Origin: Thermus antranikianii DSM 12462
GTDB lineage: Bacteria > Deinococcota > Deinococci > Deinococcales > Thermaceae
Assembly (NCBI RefSeq): GCF_000423905.1
Contig: NZ_AUIW01000013.1
Coordinates: 1-51,949 of the forward strand
DNA length: 51,949 bases
Direction: 5' to 3'
Shown: piece by piece, positions 45,685-51,949 of the stretch
Layout: every line of letters begins with the position of its first letter
Position numbering within the stretch: position 1 is the stretch's first letter
Program-made: the position numbers and the translations under genes
Notes under the pieces: generated by a model
What the model saw: only the letters and a program-made list of their open reading frames with translations
Database searches by the model: none
Told to the model about the DNA's origin: nothing

Positions 45685-47507
45685 AGATGCTGCTGCTGAC
45701 CATCCTCCTTCCCCTCTTGGGCTTTGCCCTTTTGGGGCTTTTCGGAAAACGGATGAGAGAACCCCTCCCCGGGGTCCTGGCCTCGGCCCTGGTCCTGGCC
45801 TCCTTCCTGGTGGGGGTGGGCCTTCTCCTTTCGGGCGGGGCCCGCTACGAGGTGGAATGGCTTCCCGGGATCCCCTTTAGCCTGCTTCTGGACAACCTCT
45901 CCGGCTTCATGCTCATCGTCGTCACCGGGGTGGGCTTCCTCATCCACGTCTACGCCATCGGTTACATGGCCGGGGATCCAGGCTATAGCCGCTTCTTCGC
46001 CTATTTCAACTTCTTTATCGCCATGATGCTCACCCTGGTCCTGGCCGACAGCTACCCGGTGATGTTCATCGGCTGGGAGGGGGTGGGCCTGGCCAGCTTC
46101 CTCCTCATCGGCTTCTGGTACAAGAACGCCCAGTACGCCGACTCCGCCCGCAAGGCCTTCATCGTGAACCGGATCGGCGACCTGGGCTTCATGCTGGGCA
46201 TGGCCATCCTGTGGGCCCTTTACGGCACCCTCTCCATCAGCGAGCTGAGGGAGGCCCTGGAAGGCCCCTTGAAGAACCCCAGCCTCCTGGCCCTGGCGGG
46301 CCTCCTCCTCTTCCTGGGGGCCGTGGGCAAAAGCGCCCAGGTGCCCCTCATGGTCTGGCTTCCCGACGCCATGGCCGGCCCTACCCCGGTTTCCGCCTTG
46401 ATCCACGCGGCCACCATGGTGACCGCCGGGGTTTACCTCATCGCCCGTAGCTCCTTCCTCTACGCCAACCTTCCCGATGTCTCCTACACCATCGCCGTCA
46501 TCGGCCTCATCACCGCCCTTTACGGGGCCCTTTCCGCCTTCGGCCAGAACGACATCAAAAGGATTGTGGCCTACTCCACCATCAGCCAGCTGGGCTACAT
46601 GTTCCTGGCGGCGGGGGTGGGGGCCTACTGGGTGGCGCTTTTCCACGTCTTCACCCACGCCTTCTTCAAGGCCCTCCTCTTCTTGGCCTCGGGAAGCGTG
46701 ATCCACGCCCTGGGCGGGGAGCAGGATGTGCGGAAGATGGGCGGCCTTTGGAAGCACCTGCCCTTAACCCGCTGGCACGGGCTCATCGGGGCCCTGGCCC
46801 TGGGGGGCCTGCCCCTGCTCTCCGGCTTCTGGTCCAAGGACGCCATCCTCACCGCCACCCTCACCTACCCCTTCGGCGGCCTGGGCTTCTACCTGGGGGC
46901 GCTTTTCGTAGCGGTCCTCACGGCCATGTACGCCATGCGCTGGTTCGTCCTGGTCTTCCTGGGCGAGGAGCGGGGCCACCACCATCACCCCCACGAGGCC
47001 CCTCCCGTGATGCTGTGGCCCAACCACCTCCTGGCCCTGGGCTCGGTGCTGGCGGGGTACCTGGCCCTGCCCTATCCCTTGCCCAACCTCCTCGAGCCCT
47101 TTTTGAAGCCCACCTTAGCGGAGGTGGAAGCCCACCACCTGTCCCTGGGAGCGGAGTGGGGCCTCATCGCCCTCTCGGGTGCGGTGGCCCTCCTTGGGCT
47201 TTGGCTGGGCTACACCTTCTTCCAGAGGAAGGCCTTCCCCAGCTGGTACCTCACCTTTGAGGCCTGGAGCCGGGAAAGCTTCTTCGCCGACCGGGTGTAC
47301 AACGCCCTCATCGTCAACCCCTTGAAGGCCCTGGCGGAAGCCCTCTTCTACGGGGACGGCAGCCTCCTTCGCGGCTACTTTGGCCTAGGCGGAACGGTGC
47401 GGACCCTGGGACAGGGTATCGCCCGCCTGCAGACCGGCTATCTAAGGGTCTACGCCCTGCTTTTCGTGCTGGGCGTTCTGGTGTTGCTGGGGGTGATGCG
47501 GTGGTAG
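45681..47507 (+). CDS. nqo12: NADH-quinone oxidoreductase subunit 12 (NuoL), proton pump
   Basis: The 608-aa antiporter-like subunit is the distal proton pump with about 14 core helices and a long lateral helix at the C-terminus. Key residues are Glu in [19 protein letters not shown], Lys in [34 protein letters not shown] (given in pieces: [24 protein letters not shown]), and [10 protein letters not shown] His-rich loop ([11 protein letters not shown]) is on the soluble side. Start GTG 45681 overlaps nqo11; ATG 45687 is a possible alternative. Confidence 0.96.
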   Translation: MKMLLLTILLPLLGFALLGLFGKRMREPLPGVLASALVLASFLVGVGLLLSGGARYEVEWLPGIPFSLLLDNLSGFMLIVVTGVGFLIHVYAIGYMAGDPGYSRFFAYFNFFIAMMLTLVLADSYPVMFIGWEGVGLASFLLIGFWYKNAQYADSARKAFIVNRIGDLGFMLGMAILWALYGTLSISELREALEGPLKNPSLLALAGLLLFLGAVGKSAQVPLMVWLPDAMAGPTPVSALIHAATMVTAGVYLIARSSFLYANLPDVSYTIAVIGLITALYGALSAFGQNDIKRIVAYSTISQLGYMFLAAGVGAYWVALFHVFTHAFFKALLFLASGSVIHALGGEQDVRKMGGLWKHLPLTRWHGLIGALALGGLPLLSGFWSKDAILTATLTYPFGGLGFYLGALFVAVLTAMYAMRWFVLVFLGEERGHHHHPHEAPPVMLWPNHLLALGSVLAGYLALPYPLPNLLEPFLKPTLAEVEAHHLSLGAEWGLIALSGAVALLGLWLGYTFFQRKAFPSWYLTFEAWSRESFFADRVYNALIVNPLKALAEALFYGDGSLLRGYFGLGGTVRTLGQGIARLQTGYLRVYALLFVLGVLVLLGVMRW

Positions 47508-48910
47508 TCCTGGCGATCCTCCTACCCATCCTCTTCGGCCTTCTCCTCCTCCTGGGCCTTCCCCGCGCCCTGGGGGTCCTGGGAGCGGGCCTGAGTTTTC
47601 TCTTGAACCTCTACCTCTTTCTCACCCACCCGGGCGGGGTGGCCCATGGGGTCCAGGCCCCCCTCCTTCCCGGGGCCGGGGTCTACTGGGCCTTCGGTTT
47701 GGATGGCCTTTCCGCCCTCTTCTTCCTCACCATCGGCCTCACCGTCTTCCTGGGGGCCCTGGTGGCCAAGGTGGAGGGGCGGTTTTTGGGGCTTGCCCTT
47801 CTCATGTCCGGCCTCCTCCTGGGGCTTTTCGCCGCCCGGGACCTTCTGGTCTTCTACCTCTTCTTCGAAGCGGCCTTAATCCCAGCCCTCCTCATGCTCT
47901 TCTTCTACGGGGGCGAGGGAAGGATCCGGGCCATCTACACCTTCCTCCTCTTCACCCTGGCGGGCTCCTTGCCCATGCTGGCCGCCATCCTGGCAGTGAA
48001 AGCGCTAGGGGGTAGCCCCACCTTCCTCCTCGAGGACCTCCTGGCCCATCCGGTTAAGGGAGGCGCCGCCCTTTGGATCTTTTTGGGCTTCGCCCTGGCC
48101 TTCGCCGTCAAGACCCCCTTGTTCCCCGTGCACGCCTGGCTCCCCCTCTTCCACCAGGAAAACCATCCCTCGGGGCTCGCCGACGCCCTGGGCACCCTTT
48201 ACAAGGTGGGGGTCTTCGCCTTCTTCCGCTTCGCCATCCCCCTCGCCCCCGAGGGGTTTGCGGAGCTTCAGGGGCTTCTCCTCTTCCTGGCGGCCATCTC
48301 CGCCCTATACGGGGCCTGGGTGGCCTTCTCCGCCAAGGACTTCAAAACCCTCCTGGCCTACGCCGGGGTTTCCCACATGGGGGTGGCCGCCTTGGGCGTC
48401 TTCTCCGGTACCCCGGAAGGCGCCTTGGGGGGGCTTTACCTCCTTTCGGCCAGCGGGGTGTACACGGGAGGGCTCTTCCTCCTGGCAGGGCGGCTTTACG
48501 AGCGGCTTCACACCCTGGAGATCGGCCGCTTCCGGGGCCTGGCCGAAAGCGCCCCCGGCTTAAGCGCCCTGGCCCTCTTCCTCTTCCTGGCCATGGTGGG
48601 GCTTCCCGGGCTTTCCGGCTTCCCCGGGGAGCTTATGACCCTCCTGGGCGCCTACAAGGCCAGCCCCTGGCTCACCGCCATCGCCTTCCTCTCGGTGATC
48701 GCCGGAGCCGCCTACGCCCTCACCGCCTTCCAGAAGGTCTTCTGGGAGGAAGGCCAAAGGGGAGCGGAGGACCTCAAGGGGGCGGAATGGCCTTTCGCCT
48801 TCCTGGCGGTGGCCGCTTTGGTCCTCATGGGGGTCTTCCCCGGGTTCTTCGTAAAGGGCCTTGAGCCCCTGGCGGAGGCCTTCGCCAAGATCCTTGGAGG
48901 TGGCGCATGA
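47501..48910 (+). CDS. nqo13: NADH-quinone oxidoreductase subunit 13 (NuoM), proton pump
   Basis: The 469-aa antiporter-like membrane subunit carries Glu in [20 protein letters not shown], Lys in [22 protein letters not shown] and [19 protein letters not shown], as in Mrp-type proton channels. GTG 47501 overlaps the nqo12 stop by 7 nt. It overlaps nqo14 by 4 nt. Confidence 0.96.
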   Translation: MVVLAILLPILFGLLLLLGLPRALGVLGAGLSFLLNLYLFLTHPGGVAHGVQAPLLPGAGVYWAFGLDGLSALFFLTIGLTVFLGALVAKVEGRFLGLALLMSGLLLGLFAARDLLVFYLFFEAALIPALLMLFFYGGEGRIRAIYTFLLFTLAGSLPMLAAILAVKALGGSPTFLLEDLLAHPVKGGAALWIFLGFALAFAVKTPLFPVHAWLPLFHQENHPSGLADALGTLYKVGVFAFFRFAIPLAPEGFAELQGLLLFLAAISALYGAWVAFSAKDFKTLLAYAGVSHMGVAALGVFSGTPEGALGGLYLLSASGVYTGGLFLLAGRLYERLHTLEIGRFRGLAESAPGLSALALFLFLAMVGLPGLSGFPGELMTLLGAYKASPWLTAIAFLSVIAGAAYALTAFQKVFWEEGQRGAEDLKGAEWPFAFLAVAALVLMGVFPGFFVKGLEPLAEAFAKILGGGA

Positions 48911-50196
48911 TCCTTTTGGTGCTGAGCTCCTTTGCCGTAGCCCTCACCCTTGTGGGCTTCTTCGTCTCCGTGCCCCTTTTCAAGCGCCTCACCATCCTGG
49001 GGCTCTCCCTGGCCCTGCTCTCCCTCCTCTTCACCTGGGGGAAGCCCTTCGCCTTTGGGCCGTACCAGGTGGACGGCATCTCCCAGGTCTTCACCCTGCT
49101 CGCCCTCCTGGGAGCCCTCTGGACCGTGGGGCTGGTGCGCACCCGGCGGTTTGAGTTCTACCTCCTGGTCCTCTACGCCGCCCTGGGCATGCACCTTCTC
49201 GCCTCCACCAAGAACCTCATCCTGATGCTGGTGGCCCTCGAGGCCCTCTCCCTGCCCCTTTACGCCCTGGCCACCTGGCGGCGGGGAGAAGGCCTGGAGG
49301 CCGCCTTGAAGTACTTCCTTCTGGGGGCCCTGGCGGCCGCCTTCTTCCTCTACGGCACCGCCCTCCACTACGGGGCCACGGGAAGCCTCCTGGCGGGAAC
49401 CCCTGGGGAAGGCCCCCTTTACGCCCTGGCCCTGGGCCTCCTCCTGGTGGGGCTTGGCTTCAAGGTGGCCCTGGCTCCCTTCCACTTCTGGACCCCGGAT
49501 GTCTACCAGGGTAGCCCCACCCCGGTGGTGCTCTTCATGGCCACAGGGGTTAAGGCGGCGGCCTTCGCCGCCCTCCTCCGGGTGGTGGGACCGGGTGCCC
49601 TGGGTGCCCTGGATGCCCTGGCCCTCCTCATCGCCCTCTCCGTCCTCCTAGGGAACCTGGCCGCCCTGGGCCAGAAGGAGGCCAAGCGGCTTCTCGCCTA
49701 TAGCTCCATCGCCCATGCGGGGTACATGGCCTTGGCCCTTTACACGGGGAACCTGCAGGCCCTGGGCTTCTACCTCCTCACCTACGTGCTGGCCACGGGG
49801 CTGGCCTTTGCCGTGCTCTCGGAGATCTCCCCCGACCGCGTGCCCCTGGAAAGGGTAAAGGGCCTCTTCCACCAGGACCCCCTCCTGGGCCTTGGCCTCC
49901 TCGTCTCCTCCCTCTCCCTCCTGGGCCTGCCCCCGCTGGCGGGCTTTTGGGGCAAGTACCTGGTCTTCAGCGAGGCCGCCAAGGCGGGGGCCTGGGGGCT
50001 TCTGGTCCTGGCCCTGGTGACCAGCGCCGTGAGCGCCTACTACTACCTGGCCCTGGGCTTGGCGGTGTTCCAGAAAGGGGCAGCCGAGGCCCACCCCCGT
50101 CCCTTGGCCCGGAGCGTGGCCCTGGGGGTGGCCCTTCTCCTCATCCTGCTGGGCCTTATCCCCGGGGCGGTTCTCCCCGCCCTGGCCGCGGGCTAA
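48907..50196 (+). CDS. nqo14: NADH-quinone oxidoreductase subunit 14 (NuoN), proton pump
   Basis: The 429-aa antiporter-like membrane subunit is the last gene of the operon. Key segments are MLVALEALSLPLYALATW with the pump Glu, GFKVALAPFHFWTPDVYQGSPTP with the central Lys, and QKEAKRLLAYSSIAHAGYMALAL. It is a little shorter than E. coli NuoN, as in Thermus. ATG 48907 overlaps the nqo13 stop. A strong terminator follows 18 nt after its stop. Confidence 0.96.
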   Translation: MILLVLSSFAVALTLVGFFVSVPLFKRLTILGLSLALLSLLFTWGKPFAFGPYQVDGISQVFTLLALLGALWTVGLVRTRRFEFYLLVLYAALGMHLLASTKNLILMLVALEALSLPLYALATWRRGEGLEAALKYFLLGALAAAFFLYGTALHYGATGSLLAGTPGEGPLYALALGLLLVGLGFKVALAPFHFWTPDVYQGSPTPVVLFMATGVKAAAFAALLRVVGPGALGALDALALLIALSVLLGNLAALGQKEAKRLLAYSSIAHAGYMALALYTGNLQALGFYLLTYVLATGLAFAVLSEISPDRVPLERVKGLFHQDPLLGLGLLVSSLSLLGLPPLAGFWGKYLVFSEAAKAGAWGLLVLALVTSAVSAYYYLALGLAVFQKGAAEAHPRPLARSVALGVALLLILLGLIPGAVLPALAAG

Positions 50197-50213
50197 CCCC
50201 GGGGCTTCCTTTC

Positions 50214-50255
50214 GGGCCCTGGGGTACGGAAGGTATCCCGGGGCCCGGGATTTTT
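50214..50255 (+). terminator. Terminator of the nqo operon
   Basis: GGGCCCTGGGGTAC and GGTATCCCGGGGCCC (50214-50227 / 50232-50246) form a long GC-rich stem. GGGATTTTT follows. This ends the 14-gene transcript. Confidence 0.85.
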
Positions 50256-50269
50256 CCCCACCCCAGGTT

Positions 50270-50281
50270 TACACTCGAAGC
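50270..50281 (+). promoter_or_regulatory. Leaderless-type promoter of the 127-aa protein gene
   Basis: TACACT (50270-50275) lies 6 nt before the ATG at 50282, just after the nqo terminator, so this gene is a separate transcription unit. Confidence 0.55.
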
Positions 50282-50665
50282 ATGGAGGACCCCCTGGCCC
50301 ATCTGCCGTGGGAGCTTCTGCACAAGGATCCCCTGGGCTACGTGGCCCGGGGGGCCCAGGCCTTGCCCAAGGACCTCCGAGGAGCCTGGCTCCTAGGGGT
50401 GGTGAGCGGCTTCCTCTGGCCGGAAGCCCCTGCGCCCAAGGACCTTTCCGCCTTCTTCCGCCGGAGCGAGGGAGCCTGGCGGGAAGCGGAGGAGTACTTC
50501 CTGGAAACGGGGCTGGACTTTCCCGTGCTGGTGAGCGAATGGGCGAGGGAGGCCCTCGAGCCCCTTCTTTACCGCAAACGGGGACCGAGCCTGGCCGGCC
50601 TTACCCTGGCTTTCCAAGAGGGAAAGAAGGTGGGGACGCACCTGCGGGGACGGGCTAGGGACTGA
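50282..50665 (+). CDS. Hypothetical protein, 127 aa
   Basis: I do not recognise this protein. It is predicted soluble and helical, with several Trp (WELLHKDPLGYVARG, WLLGVVSGFLWPEAP, EWAREALEPLLYRKRG) and no Cys. The C-terminus is basic. It follows nqo14 but after a strong terminator and with its own -10, so it is not necessarily linked to complex I. It does not resemble the accessory subunit Nqo15 as I recall it. Codon use is normal for the window. Confidence 0.75.
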   Translation: MEDPLAHLPWELLHKDPLGYVARGAQALPKDLRGAWLLGVVSGFLWPEAPAPKDLSAFFRRSEGAWREAEEYFLETGLDFPVLVSEWAREALEPLLYRKRGPSLAGLTLAFQEGKKVGTHLRGRARD

Positions 50666-50696
50666 AGAGGATCCGTACCCCCTCCCGCCTGAATCC

Positions 50697-51578
50697 TCAA
50701 AGGATACGCTTCCCCAATAGACTTGAAGCCAATCCCACCATCATCTCCGCGGTGCGGTTACGCTCGTCCAGAATGGGGTTCACCTCCACCAGGTCCAGGC
50801 TCCGCACCCGGCCCGACTGGGCCAGGATCTCCATAAGAAGGTGCGCCTCCCGGTAGGAGAGGCCCCCGGGCACCGGGGTCCCCACCCCGGGAGCCAGGGT
50901 GGGATCCAGGACGTCGGCGTCCAGGGAAACGTGGAGGGGCAGGCCGGCGAGCCTTTCCAAAACCTCCTCGGCGATGCGGGCTACCCCCAGGCGGTCCACC
51001 TCGTGCATGGTGTAAACGGCAACCCCCATTTCCCGAAGAAGCCGCTTCTCCCCGGGGTCCAGGCTCCGCACCCCCACCAGGACCACCCTCTTGGGATCCA
51101 CCGCCTGGAAGGCCTCCGTGAGGCGGGGGTGCCCAAGCCCGCAGAGCACCGCCAGGGGCATGCCGTGAATGTTTCCCGAAGGGCTGGTTTCGGGGGTGTT
51201 GAAGTCCGCATGGGCATCCACCCAGACCACCCCCAAGGGCTCCTTGGCCACCCCGCTCACCGAACCCATGCTCAGGGAATGGTCCCCGCCCAGCACGATG
51301 GGAAACACCCCCTCCGGCAGGGAACGGAGCCGCTCCTTGAGCTCGAGGGCCGCCTGGCGGATCTCCTCCAAGTAGTTCTCCCCGCTCGGGCGCAAGCCCT
51401 TGCGCCTGAGGGTTTCCGCCACGGGTACCCGCACGTCCCCCAGGTCCTCCACCGCCAGACCCAGGGCCTCGAGTTCCTCCGCCAGCCGGGCGTAGCGCAA
51501 AGCGGAAGGCCCCATGTCCACCCCACGCCGGCCTGCACCCAAGTCCATGGGCACTCCCAGGATGGCCACCCGCTCCAT
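50697..51578 (-). CDS. rocF: Arginase
   Basis: The 293-aa ureohydrolase cleaves arginine to ornithine and urea with a dimanganese centre. Metal ligands are visible: His100 (GGDHS), Asp121, His123 and Asp125 (VDAHADFN), and Asp220/Asp222 (SLDADVLDP). The N-terminus ILGVPMDLGAGRRGVDMGP is that of RocF-type arginases, which separates it from agmatinase. ATG 51578 is chosen because TAGCAT (51591-51586) lies 7 nt upstream. In-frame ATGs at 51587 and 51605 overlap or precede that -10. Confidence 0.92.
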   Translation of the reverse strand: MERVAILGVPMDLGAGRRGVDMGPSALRYARLAEELEALGLAVEDLGDVRVPVAETLRRKGLRPSGENYLEEIRQAALELKERLRSLPEGVFPIVLGGDHSLSMGSVSGVAKEPLGVVWVDAHADFNTPETSPSGNIHGMPLAVLCGLGHPRLTEAFQAVDPKRVVLVGVRSLDPGEKRLLREMGVAVYTMHEVDRLGVARIAEEVLERLAGLPLHVSLDADVLDPTLAPGVGTPVPGGLSYREAHLLMEILAQSGRVRSLDLVEVNPILDERNRTAEMMVGLASSLLGKRIL

Positions 51579-51643
51579 GGGGGGCATGCTAGCAGAAAAC
51601 CCCATGCACCGCTTGGGAACTTTATGCCGACCAGACTTGACCG

Positions 51644-51949
51644 TTATACCGCATAGAGCCCCAGGAACCTGAGGGCGGAGAGGGGATGGAAGGAGAAGGT
51701 CTCCAGGGCCGCCTTCTTCTTCCGCACCCCCCTGCGGTACAGCAGGGACACCAGAAAGGCCCGGAGGACCGCCAAGACTTGCGCCCCCACGCCCCGCACC
51801 TGGCAGGCGTCCTCATGGAGGAGGACGTCCCGTACCCAAAAGGACCGGTTCTCCACCTCCCACCGGGAAAGGAGAAGCTCCCCAAGCCGCCTCGCGTCCG
51901 CCTCCTCGGCTCCCAAGCTGGTGAGGGCGTAGCTCGCCGCGCGCCGTAC
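51644..51949 (-). mobile_element. ISAs1-type transposase, C-terminal end (cut by the right edge)
   Basis: The minus-strand frame is open from the edge to TAA at 51646-51644 and encodes 101 residues. It resembles the end of ISAs1/H-repeat DDE transposases: LTSLGAEEADARRLGELLLSRWEVENRSFWVRDVLLHEDACQVR in pieces (RWEVEN for the usual HW.IEN, LDV-F-ED for RDVLLHED), then AVLRAFLVSLLYR. The catalytic DDE Glu region is at the EN motif. The IS end probably lies within 51592-51643, next to the arginase promoter. Completeness cannot be judged. Confidence 0.8.

Noticed and set aside
45441..46757. 438-codon minus-strand open frame
   Set aside because: It is antisense to nqo11/nqo12; the His/Gly/Glu-rich product is a typical GC-rich shadow with no start signal.
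50282..50665. Accessory complex I subunit Nqo15
   Set aside because: The sequence does not resemble Nqo15 as I remember it, and a strong terminator separates it from nqo14.

Overview
The window is a chromosomal segment of a Thermus species. Three things support this. There is a partial 16S rRNA gene of Thermus type. The manganese catalase, citrate synthase, branched-chain aminotransferase and fourteen Nqo (complex I) subunits closely match my memory of the T. thermophilus proteins. The DNA is very GC-rich, with CTC/CTG, GAG, GCC and AGG codons dominating. Genes are tightly packed: ATGA/GTGA overlaps are the rule inside operons and several convergent pairs share their stop codons. At least a dozen start codons sit only 6-8 nt after a good -10 hexamer, which implies leaderless mRNAs.

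Layout. 1-2000 (minus): a catalytically degenerate SDR protein, nrdR, and a 16S rRNA gene cut by the left edge, whose promoter -35 box lies inside nrdR. 1990-3790: a macrodomain protein, then a lipoprotein with Ig-like and dockerin-like parts coupled to an AAC(6')-like acetyltransferase. 3818-6828 (plus): dcd, a 66-aa unknown, hisZ, hisG and trmH. 6818-9716: ilvE, then an OxyR-type regulator divergent from manganese catalase with a perfect inverted repeat between them. 9756-13516: dprA, era, a hexapeptide-repeat acyltransferase and an E1-like (TtuC/MoeB) protein. 13655-17412: citrate synthase, an rRNA m5C methyltransferase, sppA and an RDD membrane protein. 17532-19400 is an accessory spot: a small unknown gene, a chromate transporter with alien codon usage, and two decayed type I-E CRISPR repeats. 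19588-22708: a DUF59 protein, a yybP-ykoY (Mn2+) riboswitch controlling a TerC transporter plus DedA, and an SbtA/SbtB-like bicarbonate transporter pair. 22756-29823: purEK, a PaaK-like ligase, a PfkB kinase, and the minus-strand set thiL, hisC, hisB and hisH. 29851-33164: a ComB-like protein, a WecG/TagA glycosyltransferase and a TPR lipoprotein-like secreted protein. 33165-36079: a candidate PHO-box/small-RNA region, tRNA-Ala(CGC), a small secreted protein, and a DdrA(Rad52-like)/phosphoesterase/rsmA operon. 36248-50196: the complete 14-gene nqo operon. 50282-51949: a small unknown gene, arginase and the C-terminal end of an ISAs1-type transposase cut by the right edge.

How the genes work together. 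The nqo operon builds the proton-pumping NADH:menaquinone oxidoreductase fed by the citrate cycle (gltA here). Mn catalase, OxyR, the Mn2+-sensing riboswitch and the TerC exporter form a peroxide/manganese homeostasis theme. Histidine synthesis is split over two loci (hisZG and hisCBH). DdrA-like protein, DprA and Era cover DNA repair, uptake and ribosome assembly. The least explained items are the degenerate SDR upstream of nrdR, the SbtAB pair in a heterotroph, the possible phosphate-regulated small RNA near 33.2 kb, and the TACACC motif series before nqo7.
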